DNA from: PVC group bacterium | GTDB lineage: Bacteria > Omnitrophota > Gorgyraeia > B26-G9 | Length of the DNA: 64,000 nt | Reading direction: 5' to 3' | Assembly: GCA_024231215.1 (NCBI GenBank) | Contig: JAAEQR010000142.1 | Coordinates: 164,593-228,592 of the forward strand | In this document: one piece after another, positions 16,064-26,797 of the stretch | Layout: every line of letters starts with the position of its first letter | Position numbering within the stretch: position 1 is the stretch's first letter | Notes under the pieces: generated by a model | Database searches by the model: none | What the model was told of the DNA's origin: nothing | Seen by the model: the letters and a program-made list of their open reading frames with translations, nothing else | Translations under genes and position numbers: made by a program

Positions 16064-18716
16064 CTTTTATCTTTTTTAACTCTTCCATTTTTTTCTGTAA
16101 TTCATCACGGCTATTTTTTTCTTTTTCAACCACCTGAGCCGGTGCATTCTTTACATAGTTCTCATTAGCAAGCAGTTTATCCTTACGCGAGATATGATCA
16201 ACTAGTTCAGAAATCTGCTGTTCAACTTTCTTTAACTCACCCTCTTTGTCGATCTGCTCTCCGACATCCATAGATATTACAGCATGAGAAGTCACCGCTG
16301 ATACAAATGTCAGCCCCGGAGATTCATTCTTATCCCGGAATTCAATATCTTCAATTTTTGCTAAAATCTTTAAATATTCCTCATATTTCTGCAATGCAGC
16401 TTTTTTATTTGCATCTTCTACAAACACACTAATCGACTTTTTCTCTTTCGGCTTAATATTATTTTCGCTGCGCAATTTTCTAGTCTCAACCGTACTATCA
16501 ATAACCAATTCCTTCATATCCTTTTCCAAAGAACCATCAATTAATTCTTCTCTGAGATCAGGCCATGACTGCTGCATAATTGATCCGGCATCAGGATTGA
16601 CCTTATACCAGATTTCTTCGGTAATAAACGGCATGAACGGATGCACAACCCTCAGGATTTTTTCCAAAATACTATAAAGCACACACTGTATGTTTTTTTC
16701 TTTTATATTTAATTTCGCAAGTTCAATATAATAATCGCAAAACTGATGCCAGAAAAATTCATATATAAGATTCGCTGCCTCATTCAATCTATACCGGCTT
16801 AACGCTTTATTAATATCCTTCAAAGAAGAATAGAAACAACTCAATATCCAAGCTTCTGCTAAGTCTAGTTTCTCACCTTTTAAATATTCATCAACATCAT
16901 CGGCTATTTTATCTTTATCCAGATTCATCAGTATAAACCGGGAAGCATTCCATATCTTATTAGCAAAATTTCTTCCCGCTTCGAATTTATCTTTAGAAAG
17001 ATAAACATCCTGCCCAACTGAAGTAAGCGAAATAATACTAAAACGCAAAGCGTCTGTTCCAAATTCTTCAATTATTTCAAGCGGGTCAATGCTATTACCC
17101 AATGATTTAGACATTTTTCTTCCGGTCTCATCACGTACCGTTCCATGGATATAGACATCCTTAAACGGAATATCCCCCATGAATTCAAATCCGGACATGA
17201 TCATCCGCGCTACCCAGAAAAAAATAATCTCCGGAGCTGTAACCAGCACATCCGTCGGATAAAAGTATTTCAATTCTTCCTGTTTTTGGTCTTGACTAAA
17301 CGGCCAGCCAAACGTCGCAAACGGCCATAACCAGGAAGAAAACCAGGTATCCAGAACATCTTCGTCCTGCACCAATTTTGTGCCGCCACAATCAGGACAT
17401 TTATTCGGTCTCTGTTTGGAAACAACAATACCTTTTTTATCTTCTTCATCATGACAATCAGCACAATAATATACAGGCAGGCGATGCCCCCACCATATCT
17501 GCCGGGAAATACACCAATCCTGGATATTTTCCATCCAGTTTAAATATACTTTAGTCCAACGCTGCGGATGAAACTTAATCCTTCCGTCTTTAACCGCTTC
17601 AATTGCCGGCAAAGACAAAGGTTTCATTTTGACAAACCACTGTTTAGAAAGATACGGCTCCACCACCGAATGACAGCGGTAACAATGCCCTACCGCATTA
17701 TTATGCGATTCAACCTTTAAAAATAATTCTCTTCGGGTTAAGTCTTCGATTATTTCTTTTCTGGCTTGAAAACGATCCTGTCCCGCATACTCTCCGGCAT
17801 TTTCATTCATACTTGCATCCGGATGCATAACATTAATAAATTCCAGGTCATGACGTTTACCCATTTGATAATCATTCGGATCATGTGCCGGAGTTACCTT
17901 TACCGCACCTGTTCCAAATTCAGGGTCAACAAAATCATCACTGATTATGGGGATTTCTCTGTCCATCAAAGGCAAAATAACTGTCTGACCAATAAGATGT
18001 TTATACCGTTCATCTTTTGGATTCACCGCAACTGCGGTATCTCCTAACATTGTTTCAGGACGGGTTGTTGCAACAACAACATACTCCTCCGAATCTTTAA
18101 TCGGATATTTCATATAATACAAAGATCCGTTCAAATCTTTATGCGGCGCTTCTTCATCAGAAAGTGCAGTCTGACAACGCGGACACCAGTTAATAATATA
18201 GTTCCCACGGTAGATACGATCTTTTTTATACAACTGGACAAAAACCTCAAGTACCGCATCACTATACCCCTCGTCCATAGTAAATCTTGTCCGATCCCAA
18301 TCACACGCACAGCCAAGACTCTTTAGCTGACGAATAATCGTCGAACCGTATTCCTGCTTCCATTCCCAGACTCGTTTTAAGAATTTCTCTCTACCCACAT
18401 CCTGACGGGTTAAATTCTCCTTAGCAAGTTTACGTTCAACCACGTTCTGGGTAGCAATGCCCGCATGGTCAGTTCCCGGCATCCAAAGAGATTCATTCCC
18501 GTTCATTTTTTTATATCGAATTAAAATATCCTGGATTGTGTTATTTAAGGCATGACCCATATGCAAAATCCCCGTAACATTTGGCGGAGGAATTACAATT
18601 ACATATGGCTTTTTGTCTGTGTTGACTTGGGCATGAAAAAATTTATTTTGTTCCCATTGCTGATACCATTTTTCTTCGATATCCTTAAAGCTATACTTTG
18701 TCGCAAGTTCAGACAT
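16050..18716 (-). CDS. valS: Valyl-tRNA synthetase
   Basis: The 888-residue class I synthetase charges tRNA-Val. It has the HIGH-type motif PPPNVTGILHMGHAL, an editing domain that contains TTRPETMLGDTAVAVNP, and zinc-ribbon cysteines (YYCADCHDEED ... CPDCGG). The KMSKS motif is GRKMSKSLGNS, followed by a helical anticodon domain and a C-terminal coiled-coil arm (about residues 825-885). All features are normal for a bacterial ValRS. It is third in lysC-cimA-valS, grouping branched-chain amino acid synthesis with use of valine. Confidence 0.97.
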   Translation of the reverse strand: MSELATKYSFKDIEEKWYQQWEQNKFFHAQVNTDKKPYVIVIPPPNVTGILHMGHALNNTIQDILIRYKKMNGNESLWMPGTDHAGIATQNVVERKLAKENLTRQDVGREKFLKRVWEWKQEYGSTIIRQLKSLGCACDWDRTRFTMDEGYSDAVLEVFVQLYKKDRIYRGNYIINWCPRCQTALSDEEAPHKDLNGSLYYMKYPIKDSEEYVVVATTRPETMLGDTAVAVNPKDERYKHLIGQTVILPLMDREIPIISDDFVDPEFGTGAVKVTPAHDPNDYQMGKRHDLEFINVMHPDASMNENAGEYAGQDRFQARKEIIEDLTRRELFLKVESHNNAVGHCYRCHSVVEPYLSKQWFVKMKPLSLPAIEAVKDGRIKFHPQRWTKVYLNWMENIQDWCISRQIWWGHRLPVYYCADCHDEEDKKGIVVSKQRPNKCPDCGGTKLVQDEDVLDTWFSSWLWPFATFGWPFSQDQKQEELKYFYPTDVLVTAPEIIFFWVARMIMSGFEFMGDIPFKDVYIHGTVRDETGRKMSKSLGNSIDPLEIIEEFGTDALRFSIISLTSVGQDVYLSKDKFEAGRNFANKIWNASRFILMNLDKDKIADDVDEYLKGEKLDLAEAWILSCFYSSLKDINKALSRYRLNEAANLIYEFFWHQFCDYYIELAKLNIKEKNIQCVLYSILEKILRVVHPFMPFITEEIWYKVNPDAGSIMQQSWPDLREELIDGSLEKDMKELVIDSTVETRKLRSENNIKPKEKKSISVFVEDANKKAALQKYEEYLKILAKIEDIEFRDKNESPGLTFVSAVTSHAVISMDVGEQIDKEGELKKVEQQISELVDHISRKDKLLANENYVKNAPAQVVEKEKNSRDELQKKMEELKKIKDACL

Positions 18717-18726
18717 GAAAAAATCC

Positions 18727-20304
18727 CTATTTCTTTCTTTCTCTCTCTTTTAATAGCTTATACTCAATGCTATCTACAAGTGCCTGCCAGCTGGCTTCAA
18801 TAATATTCTCAGAAACGCCAACTGTCCACCAAGAGCTTTTTTCATCCTGCGATTCGATAAAAACACGTACCTTAGCTGCGGTACCAGCTTTACTATCTAA
18901 AACTCTGACCTTAAAATCAGACAGATGCATCGTTGCTAATTCCGGATAAAAATCCTGTAGGGCTTTACGCAGTGCGCTGTCTAAAGCATTTACCGGCCCA
19001 TCGCCTTCGCTAGCTGTATGCTCTCTGGTATTATTCACATTAATCTTAATTGTAGCTTCAGATATCAACTTATTATCCTGACGCTTTTCAACCATTACCC
19101 GAAACCCTTCCAGCTCAAAAAACTTTTTATATTGCTTTAAGGTCTTTTTGATCAGCAATTCAAAAGAAGCTTCTGCTGCTTCAAACTGATATCCTTCATA
19201 TTCTAATTTCTGAATAAGCTTATGCAGTTTTTTCGTATTTTTATCATTTTTAGTTAAGTCATACGCTAATTCTTTTGCCTTAAATAAAATACTTGTTTTT
19301 CCGGCAAGCTCAGATGCCAAAAATCTACGTTTATTACCTACAGATTCCGGAGATATCTGCTCATATGATCTTGTTGTTTTCAACATTGCGTTTATATGAA
19401 CCCCGGCTTTATGTGCAAATGCAGAACTACCGACAAACGGCTGATTATCCTGCTGTTTCATATTACTAACTTCACTTACATACCTGGAAACTTCAGTAAG
19501 CTCACGCAATTTTTTATTACCCAGACAATACATACCTAACTTAAGCTCTAAACAGGGAATGATCGAACACAAATCAGCATTACCACAACGCTCTCCGTAT
19601 CCGTTAATCGTACCCTGCACCTGAATACACCCCGCTTCTACTGCCGCAACGCTATTTGCTACAGCCATGGCATTATCATTATGAGTATGAATACCCAGCT
19701 CAGTATTGATATTCGCTTTTACTTCACCTACGATCTTAATAACATCTGAAGTCAAAGTACCGCCATTAGTATCGCACAAGATAATTACACTAGCTCCAGC
19801 AGCTTCTGCGGCCTTAAGAGTTTTTAATGCATACTCCGGATTATTCTTATATCCATCAAAGAAATGTTCCGCATCGTAAAATACTGTCATCTTTTTTGAT
19901 TTCAGAAATTTTACTGTATCTGCAATCATCTTTAAATTTTCATCCAGAGATGCCTTCAAAACATCTTTTACATGTAAATCCCAGCTTTTACCAAAAATCG
20001 TTACGTACTTTACCCCGGCAGCTACCAACGCCTTAACACTCGGATCCTGACTAGCACGTTTATTTTTTCTACGTGTACTGCCAAAAGCAACAATCTTGGA
20101 ATTCTTAAATTTGATTTTTTTTACTTTCTGAAAAAATTCCAGATCCTTAGGGTTTGATCCCGGCCAGCCTCCCTCAACAAAATGTACCCCTAACTCATCC
20201 AATTTACGGGCAACTAAAACTTTGTCATTTACCGAGTAAGAAATGCCTTCTGTTTGAGCCCCGTCTCTGAGCGTAGTATCATAAATAGATATTTTTCTCA
20301 TCAT
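18727..20304 (-). CDS. cimA: (R)-citramalate synthase
   Basis: The 525-residue enzyme condenses pyruvate with acetyl-CoA to citramalate, the threonine-independent start of isoleucine synthesis. The N-terminal barrel begins [14 protein letters not shown] with the metal-binding Asp, then [19 protein letters not shown] and [15 protein letters not shown] with the metal histidines. The EGGWPG form and the length set the CimA/AksA-like group apart from 2-isopropylmalate synthase. The C-terminal LeuA-type allosteric domain (about residues 385-510) carries [11 protein letters not shown]. It lies between lysC and valS. Assignment is based on motifs; a homocitrate synthase activity is less likely. Confidence 0.9.
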   Translation of the reverse strand: MMRKISIYDTTLRDGAQTEGISYSVNDKVLVARKLDELGVHFVEGGWPGSNPKDLEFFQKVKKIKFKNSKIVAFGSTRRKNKRASQDPSVKALVAAGVKYVTIFGKSWDLHVKDVLKASLDENLKMIADTVKFLKSKKMTVFYDAEHFFDGYKNNPEYALKTLKAAEAAGASVIILCDTNGGTLTSDVIKIVGEVKANINTELGIHTHNDNAMAVANSVAAVEAGCIQVQGTINGYGERCGNADLCSIIPCLELKLGMYCLGNKKLRELTEVSRYVSEVSNMKQQDNQPFVGSSAFAHKAGVHINAMLKTTRSYEQISPESVGNKRRFLASELAGKTSILFKAKELAYDLTKNDKNTKKLHKLIQKLEYEGYQFEAAEASFELLIKKTLKQYKKFFELEGFRVMVEKRQDNKLISEATIKINVNNTREHTASEGDGPVNALDSALRKALQDFYPELATMHLSDFKVRVLDSKAGTAAKVRVFIESQDEKSSWWTVGVSENIIEASWQALVDSIEYKLLKERERKK

Positions 20305-20312
20305 AGCCTCTT

Positions 20313-21539
20313 TTATTTTTTCTTTCCCAATCCAAACGCATCATGAAGTGCTCTGGTAGCAGCTTCTGCTTTTTTCTTTTTGATCACACAGGAAATACTT
20401 ATCTCTGAAGTTGAAATCATATCGATATTAACCTTGTTCTTAGCTAAAACATTAAACATCTTCGCCGCAACTCCGGGATGACTCTTCATTCCGACACCAA
20501 CAATCGATATTTTAGCAATATCCTCATCCGCAATAACACTCTCGACTTTAATATCTTTTCCCGCCTTGCGCGCAGTACGTACTGCCTTATTTAAGTCAGT
20601 CTTGGGAACCGTAAAAGAAAGATCTGTAAAACCAGTACGACTGACATTTTGGATGATCATATCTACATTAATCTCAGCCTCTGCCAAAACCTTAAAAATC
20701 CCCGCCGCAATTCCGGGACGGTCAGGCACATCACAAATCGTCATCTTCGCCTCTTTTTTATTACAAGTTACCCCGGAAATAACAACACCTTCCATCATTT
20801 CTTTTGCCTCCTTAGTGATAAGCGTGCCTGGTTTATTACTAAAACTGGAACGCACCTGAATCGGTACATTAAATTTTTTTGCAAAGATTACTGAACGCGC
20901 CTGTAATATCTGTGATCCCAACGACGCCATCTCTAACATTTCATCGTAACTTAATGTATTAAGTTTACGTGCATTAGGAACAATTCGCGGATCAGCCGTA
21001 AAGACCCCTTCCACATCGGTATTCATCTCACAAGCATCTGCACTTAACGCTTTGGCAATCGCGACCGCGGTAAGATTAGATCCTCCACGCCCTAAAGTAG
21101 TAATATCCTGATCAAGAGTCACTCCCTGAAATCCGGCAACAATAACAATTTTACCTTTTTTCAGTTCAGCTTCCATCTTTTTAGTATTAATATCGATAAG
21201 CCTTGCTTTGGAATATGATGCATCCGTAATAATACCAACCTGCGCACCGGTAAACGAAATAGCCTCAAATCCGAGTTTATGGATAGCCATAGCCAGTAAA
21301 GCTACAGATACCTGCTCTCCTGTAGAGACAAGCATATCATATTCTCTCTCAGAAGGAGAATCAGTTATTTGTGAAGCAAGTTCTATAAGTTGGTCCGTAG
21401 TATCGCCTAAAGCAGATACAACAACCACAACTTTATAGCCTTTTTTCTTCGTAGCTACTACACGCTTAGCCACACTTTTAATCCGTGAAGAATCAGCGAC
21501 TGAAGTACCACCATATTTTTGTACAATTAGTTTATTCAT
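20313..21539 (-). CDS. lysC: Aspartate kinase, monofunctional
   Basis: The 408-residue enzyme phosphorylates aspartate, opening the lysine, threonine and methionine pathways. The start reads [15 protein letters not shown], the kinase core has [15 protein letters not shown] and [16 protein letters not shown]. Two ACT domains (about residues 265-335 and 345-405, the latter [20 protein letters not shown]) give amino acid feedback. Its promoter at 21551-21579 places transcription start about 4 bases before the ATG, and no ribosome site is visible, so the transcript should be leaderless. It leads the unit lysC-cimA-valS-nadC-pilT-uvrB-birA. Confidence 0.95.
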   Translation of the reverse strand: MNKLIVQKYGGTSVADSSRIKSVAKRVVATKKKGYKVVVVVSALGDTTDQLIELASQITDSPSEREYDMLVSTGEQVSVALLAMAIHKLGFEAISFTGAQVGIITDASYSKARLIDINTKKMEAELKKGKIVIVAGFQGVTLDQDITTLGRGGSNLTAVAIAKALSADACEMNTDVEGVFTADPRIVPNARKLNTLSYDEMLEMASLGSQILQARSVIFAKKFNVPIQVRSSFSNKPGTLITKEAKEMMEGVVISGVTCNKKEAKMTICDVPDRPGIAAGIFKVLAEAEINVDMIIQNVSRTGFTDLSFTVPKTDLNKAVRTARKAGKDIKVESVIADEDIAKISIVGVGMKSHPGVAAKMFNVLAKNKVNIDMISTSEISISCVIKKKKAEAATRALHDAFGLGKKK

Positions 21540-21550
21540 AATAGATTATA

Positions 21551-21579
21551 ATTCTATCGCAAAAGAGGCTTTTCGTCAA
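21551..21579 (-). promoter_or_regulatory. Promoter of lysC, predicted leaderless
   Basis: TTGACG (21579-21574), a 17-base spacer and TAGAAT (21556-21551) end only 11 bases before the lysC ATG at 21539. A second TATAAT-like hexamer lies just downstream. No Shine-Dalgarno sequence fits in the remaining leader. Confidence 0.75.
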
Positions 21580-21628
21580 GAAAAAGGGGAATTAAGGGAA
21601 TTTTCGGGATAAGACACTTCAGAAAAAA

Positions 21629-23674
21629 TTATATCGCCTGGTAAATATACTCATTCATTATTTCATTGTTTCTTATTGTTTTTTCAATAACAACTTCCTT
21701 ATCTACACTAAATTCATCCTGTATTAATGCTAAGCTCAAAGCTAAATTCTCAAGGCTTTCCATGAATTTTTGGCCTGATTCTTGAGATGTTTTTATCTTT
21801 TCCATATGAACGCTGAACAGCTGTGCTACTTCGTCAATAGTTCCCAGTATCTCCTCCGGCATCAACATATCTTTAATAATTTGATCTCTTTTAGCAATCA
21901 TATTACGGGTCAAGCCTAAGGAATTATGCACTGCAGCAATCCGGGGAATCAAAATCTTTGACAGACCTTTCATTTTTTTATTTTCTCGGGACAATTTCCT
22001 AAACCGCTTAATCATATCTCCTATTTTTTTCATAACACCTGTTATTACCTGATTATAATTTTCTTTGCGCGTTTTAATATCTATTAACTCATTAATCAAC
22101 AAATTCACCTGGGCACTAGTCCGGGAAAGTCCTCTACCCTTAAGCCACGCAGATATTTCCGAAAGATTATGTGCTTGATTTTTAATATATTGATCAACAT
22201 CTCCAATAAGTCCTAAAGCACGCTCCAACTTGTAAACATATGCCCTATCCTCACTTGACTTGATCATATCCGATAATCTCTGCTGAAAAAATGGATGCCC
22301 TTTTAATTTTTCCCAAACAGCATTATGCTTTAACAACAAACTTTCTACTTTTTTCAACTTTAGCAGGCCATTGTCCTCTTCCCGTAATCGGATTAAAACT
22401 TCTACATCAAAAAGCATATTCCTTATGCTTTCAAGGTATAAATAATTGTTTTCTTGTATATTAGATTCTTTAAACAATAAATCATTACTCCCATTTATTC
22501 CATGCCTAAGAAATCCAATCCGTACTTTCAACGCTTTAATCGCTTCTTTAATTTTTATATTCATATTCCGGAAGTCACCGCGAATAAATTCACCGCGTTC
22601 TCCCAGGATAGATCCTAAATATTTATGTACTTCATCTTTCAGATCAACGTGTCTTCCTCTCTTATATTCAGACCAAGAATCAACTGAGACCAGCTGTTGT
22701 CTTATTGTTTCCTGGTCAAGAAAAACAATCTCTTCTATATCAATATCCCTTATCCGTTGTAAAATAATCATATTTTCCAACGTGTATTTAATATCTTCTT
22801 TCTGATTTTCCATCTTATGCATTTCACGCCGCAATGTTGATCTTAATTTTCCAAATTTTTCATGCTTCGGCACAGCCTCATTCTCTGAGTAACTTCCATT
22901 TCCTAACATCTGCCCGACAATTCGCCCCTCATTACCGTTAATAACTACTGTTCCGGACAATTCCCTGTCATCTTCCAGCGTAATAACAACATCAAACTTT
23001 GCGCCGCTTCTTTTAAGTAAACCTAAAAATGTATCCCCAAACTTATGCTGTAAAACAACCTCATAATATTTTCGCTCAATTCCTAGAAGGCTTTTATCTT
23101 TTAAACTTTCTTCTATCGCCCCATACTTCTGAGTAATCCTTCTAATGAACCAGTTGCGTTGCTGCCAAGATTTATCTAACTCGTAATATGATCCGTCCAA
23201 CTCATAATGAGCATCCAGAAGATGATTTTTAAGTCCAACTTCATCACTTAGCCTATCCAGGTTTTCCTCTCCAAGTTTTTTAAAATAAGAATATGCCTCG
23301 TTCGTATATGGATCGTTCGAAGAATTAAATTTTACAGATATCTTACTTATCTGGTCTCGGCTAAAAGGTATTGCATGAGAACCACCCAAAATAGCATTCA
23401 AAATTTCTGCTTGAATACGAGCTGGAAAAATAGTTTTAAAGTGAAAATTAAAAATGTCTTCTTCGAAATCACGCCTTTGCAAAATTGTATCCGCACCAGA
23501 GATACTGTCTATTCTCACCTGGTATAGCTTTTCAAACGCCGCATTGCCTATCTTAACGACCGGACTTAAACAAGCCTGTTCATAGTCAGCCTTGCCCCTA
23601 GCCCAGACAATGCCCGAGAGACTAAGCGCCTGAATTAACAATAAGATACAAACATTAAAAATCTTTTTCTTCAT
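21629..23674 (-). CDS. Large exported helical protein of unknown function
   Basis: The protein is not recognised. From the ATG at 23674 it has 681 residues and a Sec signal peptide (MKKKIFNVCILLL ... IVWA|RG). An upstream in-frame ATG at 23686 is also possible. After a mixed N-terminal part with a strand pair (FDVVITLEDD, LSGTVVINGNEG), the rest is almost all charged helix. LRREMHKMENQKEDIK, LRHGINGSNDLL and KRFRKLSRENKKMKGL suggest long coiled bundles. No catalytic motif, cysteine pair or membrane anchor is visible. A TATAAT hexamer at 23732-23737 may be its -10, without a good -35. It stands alone between ribF and lysC. It is probably periplasmic or surface-attached. Confidence 0.7.
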   Translation of the reverse strand: MKKKIFNVCILLLIQALSLSGIVWARGKADYEQACLSPVVKIGNAAFEKLYQVRIDSISGADTILQRRDFEEDIFNFHFKTIFPARIQAEILNAILGGSHAIPFSRDQISKISVKFNSSNDPYTNEAYSYFKKLGEENLDRLSDEVGLKNHLLDAHYELDGSYYELDKSWQQRNWFIRRITQKYGAIEESLKDKSLLGIERKYYEVVLQHKFGDTFLGLLKRSGAKFDVVITLEDDRELSGTVVINGNEGRIVGQMLGNGSYSENEAVPKHEKFGKLRSTLRREMHKMENQKEDIKYTLENMIILQRIRDIDIEEIVFLDQETIRQQLVSVDSWSEYKRGRHVDLKDEVHKYLGSILGERGEFIRGDFRNMNIKIKEAIKALKVRIGFLRHGINGSNDLLFKESNIQENNYLYLESIRNMLFDVEVLIRLREEDNGLLKLKKVESLLLKHNAVWEKLKGHPFFQQRLSDMIKSSEDRAYVYKLERALGLIGDVDQYIKNQAHNLSEISAWLKGRGLSRTSAQVNLLINELIDIKTRKENYNQVITGVMKKIGDMIKRFRKLSRENKKMKGLSKILIPRIAAVHNSLGLTRNMIAKRDQIIKDMLMPEEILGTIDEVAQLFSVHMEKIKTSQESGQKFMESLENLALSLALIQDEFSVDKEVVIEKTIRNNEIMNEYIYQAI

Positions 23675-23804
23675 AACTATATACATTCTTTTAGAGTTAA
23701 AGATAAAAAAGGTAGTAAAGCATACCATAACATTATACTTTTTGCAAGGGCAACGAGACTAAAGGAGCCAGACTTGTTTGGTATCATTAAAAAACAAAAT
23801 AGGG

Positions 23805-24740
23805 CTATTTTTGCAGGATTTTTCTTATCTTTACAGCGTCTTTGGCGATCTGTTTTCTTAATAAATCCGGAGAAGAAAAGTGTTTTTCTTTTCTTGTTTC
23901 CTCTATAAAAAAAACCTCTATGTCCTCTTTATATATGTTTTTATCAAAATCAAAAATATGAAGCTCAATAACCTGTTCTTTGGCCGTATGATCAAATGTA
24001 GGCCGGGTTCCGATGTTGAGCATGCCGTCATATAATGTCCCTTGAAAAACTGCTTTTACCGCATACACCCCTTCCGGAGGTACTGCCTCCTGATGCGGAT
24101 CTATATTTGCCGTAGGAAATCCTAACTTATTGCCTCTTTGGGATCCCTTTTTCACTGTACCCAAGACACTAAATTGTCTGCCCAGCATTGTTTCTGCTTT
24201 CTCAAGATGACCGGTTTCAATACATCGGCGAATAAGTGAACTACTAAGAATAAATCCGTTATCAGCTAACAGCGGCAGAACCTCAACCTTATAGTTAAAA
24301 CGCTTTCCACAAGATTTAAGATTTTCAATATCTCCGCTTTTTTTATTACCAAAATTAAATTTTTCTCCAACCACGATCCATGCAGCAGAAATTTTATCCT
24401 TTAATATCTTTTCACAAAATGCTTCGGGAGTTAGTCCGGAAAACCACTTTCTAAAATTAGCAATCAGACAAACATCCGCATTCAACTCTGAGATTAAACG
24501 AATTCTATGATCCAAACTTGTTAATAACGCCGGGGTTTTTTGCGGATTGGTAACTTTTAAGGGATGGGGAGAAAATGTCAAAATAATACTTGTCCCGTTA
24601 AGCTCTCTTGCCTTTTTAACCGCCGCACTAATTATTGCCTGATGCGCTAAATGCACTCCGTCAAAAGTCCCAATCGCTACAACCAAAGGACCTTGATATT
24701 TATCTTTTTTAAATTTAGATAACCCTGAAATTATTTCCAT
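23805..24740 (-). CDS. ribF: Bifunctional riboflavin kinase / FAD synthetase
   Basis: The 311-residue protein makes FMN and FAD from riboflavin. The N-terminal adenylyltransferase domain has AIGTFDGVHLAHQAI (HxGH-type loop reading HLAH), TFSPHPLKV and SSSLIRRCIETGHLE. The C-terminal kinase barrel has GTVKKGSQRGNKLGFPTAN and YDGMLNIGTRPTF. Size and order are standard. The ATG overlaps the truB stop by one base, and it ends the unit beginning with tRNA-Arg. Confidence 0.96.
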   Translation of the reverse strand: MEIISGLSKFKKDKYQGPLVVAIGTFDGVHLAHQAIISAAVKKARELNGTSIILTFSPHPLKVTNPQKTPALLTSLDHRIRLISELNADVCLIANFRKWFSGLTPEAFCEKILKDKISAAWIVVGEKFNFGNKKSGDIENLKSCGKRFNYKVEVLPLLADNGFILSSSLIRRCIETGHLEKAETMLGRQFSVLGTVKKGSQRGNKLGFPTANIDPHQEAVPPEGVYAVKAVFQGTLYDGMLNIGTRPTFDHTAKEQVIELHIFDFDKNIYKEDIEVFFIEETRKEKHFSSPDLLRKQIAKDAVKIRKILQK

Positions 24741-25420
24741 TATCCTATAATCCTTTGTTCTATTTTTTCTCTTGGGATATCCCTCAGAATACTCCCATCG
24801 AGTGCATCTTCAACCTTATATTCTCCACAGGCCGTACGCCGTAAAGCACTCATATGTCCACCACAACTCAATACTTCTCCGACATCTTCACACAATGTAC
24901 GAATATAAGTACCTTTAGAACAATGTACAGAAAAATATACATCCGGCAAGTTTATTTCTTTTAGCTCTATATTATATATGTTTATCTTCTGCGGCTTGCG
25001 TTCAATTTCAATTCCCTTACGTGCTAAAACATAGAGTTTTTTTCCGCCAATTTTCTTCGCAGAAACCATTGGCGGTATTTGTTCTATAGAACCGATAAAT
25101 CGCCCCAAAACCTGCTCAATCTGCTCTTGTAAAAACTCAGGAACTTCTTTTTTTTTGAGAATCTCTCCGGTATGATCTGCAGTCTTGGTTGTTACTCCTA
25201 AAGTAAGCTTTACCTCGTATTTTTTATCTAGTCCTAAAAAAGATGCGGAAAGTTTTGTCGCCTTTCCGATCAAAAGAATCAACAGCCCTGTAGCCGCAGG
25301 ATCCAAAGTTCCGGCATGACCAACTTTTTTTACCTGCAATCTCTTTCTTATCTGAAAAACCATATCATGCGAAGTAACTCCCGATGGCTTATCAATCAGT
25401 AAGATTCCGTTTATATCCAT
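24740..25420 (-). CDS. truB: tRNA pseudouridine-55 synthase
   Basis: The 226-residue enzyme makes pseudouridine 55 in the T-arm of tRNAs. Its catalytic motif is HAGTLDPAATGLL with the essential Asp, preceded by GILLIDKPSGVTSHD. KKYEVKLTLGVTTKTADHTG, the PPMVSAKKIGGKKLY segment and CSKGTYIRTLCED follow. The C-terminal PUA domain of the Escherichia coli enzyme is absent, as in short TruB forms. It lies 1 base after the nrnA stop and is coupled to ribF, a conserved pairing. Confidence 0.95.
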   Translation of the reverse strand: MDINGILLIDKPSGVTSHDMVFQIRKRLQVKKVGHAGTLDPAATGLLILLIGKATKLSASFLGLDKKYEVKLTLGVTTKTADHTGEILKKKEVPEFLQEQIEQVLGRFIGSIEQIPPMVSAKKIGGKKLYVLARKGIEIERKPQKINIYNIELKEINLPDVYFSVHCSKGTYIRTLCEDVGEVLSCGGHMSALRRTACGEYKVEDALDGSILRDIPREKIEQRIIG

Positions 25421-25421
25421 A

Positions 25422-26396
25422 TTATTTATTGTTAATCGCTTTTTGGACTTGTTCTAATATAAGGCTTTCAGATTCCGCCATTGGTTTATCAATAACACAC
25501 CCACTTGCCGCAGCATGTCCACCCCCACCGAAAGCTCCGGCAATCTCATTCACATTAACATCTGATTTAGAGCGAAAACTAATTTTCACACCAGCTACAT
25601 CTTCTAATTCTCTTAAAAAAATAGCAACCTCTACTCCATCAATCATTCTCACCCGGTCAATGAAATCTTCGGTGCTTTCCGATGTAAGACCATTTCTTTT
25701 AAACATATCCCTACTCACTTTAATCCAGGCTATTTTACCATCTTCAGAGCGCTGTAAAGTATTTAATGCTTCCCCTAAAAGTTTTATTTCAGCAAACGAT
25801 TTGTTCTCATATATATACGCATAAATTTCTTTAGGCTTAACATTGAATTTTAAAAGCTCTGCAATGATTTCATGAGTTCTATTTGTTGTATTAGAATACC
25901 GAAAAGAACCGGTATCAGTCATAATTGACACATACAAAAATAAAGCCACAAGATCGCCTAATACAACATCACTGCTTTTGTATAAATCATATATCATTTC
26001 TCCCACAGAAGAAGCTTCTGCATCTGCCCAGTTAATATCTCCAAACGGAGCATTGCTTATATGATGGTCAATACTGATAACATATCCATTCTTTAATAAT
26101 TCCCGAACTTTCCCGATTCTTTCAAGCCCTGGACAATCAACAATAATTACCGCATCAAACTGAACATCACTACCCCTAACATCACAATAGCATTCAATAT
26201 CTTTACTATCCGGCAAAAACATATAGTTCTTCGGCACAGGATCATTATTAATAATACGCACAGATTTACCCATAGCTTTCAACATTTTGGCCATTGCCAG
26301 CTGACAACCGATAGCATCACCGTCAGGATTTATATGAGTACTTATTAAAAACCGTTCATGTTTTTTTATTGCATCTAGAATCTGTTTTTTAATCAT
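25422..26396 (-). CDS. nrnA: DHH-family oligoribonuclease / pAp phosphatase
   Basis: The 324-residue protein matches NrnA: N-terminal STHINPDGDAIGCQLAM with the metal Asp residues, the DHH box (VISIDHHISNAPFGD), MTDTGSFRYSNTT, and the C-terminal DHHA1 glycine loop GAFGGGGHAAASG. The family degrades 2-5 nucleotide RNAs and dephosphorylates 3'-phosphoadenosine 5'-phosphate. It sits between rbfA and truB, its usual place in the translation-maturation cluster, and its start overlaps rbfA by 8 bases. Confidence 0.94.
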   Translation of the reverse strand: MIKKQILDAIKKHERFLISTHINPDGDAIGCQLAMAKMLKAMGKSVRIINNDPVPKNYMFLPDSKDIECYCDVRGSDVQFDAVIIVDCPGLERIGKVRELLKNGYVISIDHHISNAPFGDINWADAEASSVGEMIYDLYKSSDVVLGDLVALFLYVSIMTDTGSFRYSNTTNRTHEIIAELLKFNVKPKEIYAYIYENKSFAEIKLLGEALNTLQRSEDGKIAWIKVSRDMFKRNGLTSESTEDFIDRVRMIDGVEVAIFLRELEDVAGVKISFRSKSDVNVNEIAGAFGGGGHAAASGCVIDKPMAESESLILEQVQKAINNK

Positions 26397-26772
26397 TCTC
26401 CAAATCCTTCCCTTCTGTATCCTTATTCTTTTTTTCTTCTTCTAATTTTTCGAAAATTTCATTTATCCTCATACTATATTCCCCTGATTCATCAAGCTGA
26501 AAACAAAGATCCGGGGTATATCGTAATTCCATACGTTCTCCAACGAGACGTCGGATATACTTCAAGGCACTATCTAACCCTTCCTGAGCTTCTTTTTTTT
26601 GTTCATCCGTACCCATAATGCTGTAAAAGATACGTGCGAATCTTAAATCCGGCGCTAATTTTACCCTAGTTATGGTAAAAAATCCGATCCGCGGATCCTT
26701 GATCTGATCATGAATTATAGTACTAACCTCTTCTTTAATCCGCTGTGAAACTCTCTCTTGCCTCTGACTCAT
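26389..26772 (-). CDS. rbfA: Ribosome-binding factor A
   Basis: The 127-residue protein helps mature 16S rRNA in the 30S subunit, especially the 5' helix. It begins RQERVSQRIKEEVSTII, then IKDPRIGFFTITRVKLAPDLRFARIFYSI and a C-terminal KH-like RMELRYTPDLCFQLDES. A charged KKNKDTEGKDLEND tail follows. In many bacteria rbfA lies beside infB, but here nusA-infB is more than 34 kb away, so the classical cluster is split. Confidence 0.95.
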   Translation of the reverse strand: MSQRQERVSQRIKEEVSTIIHDQIKDPRIGFFTITRVKLAPDLRFARIFYSIMGTDEQKKEAQEGLDSALKYIRRLVGERMELRYTPDLCFQLDESGEYSMRINEIFEKLEEEKKNKDTEGKDLEND

Positions 26773-26797
26773 TAGAAACTCTCCCTTTTTCAGTTGA

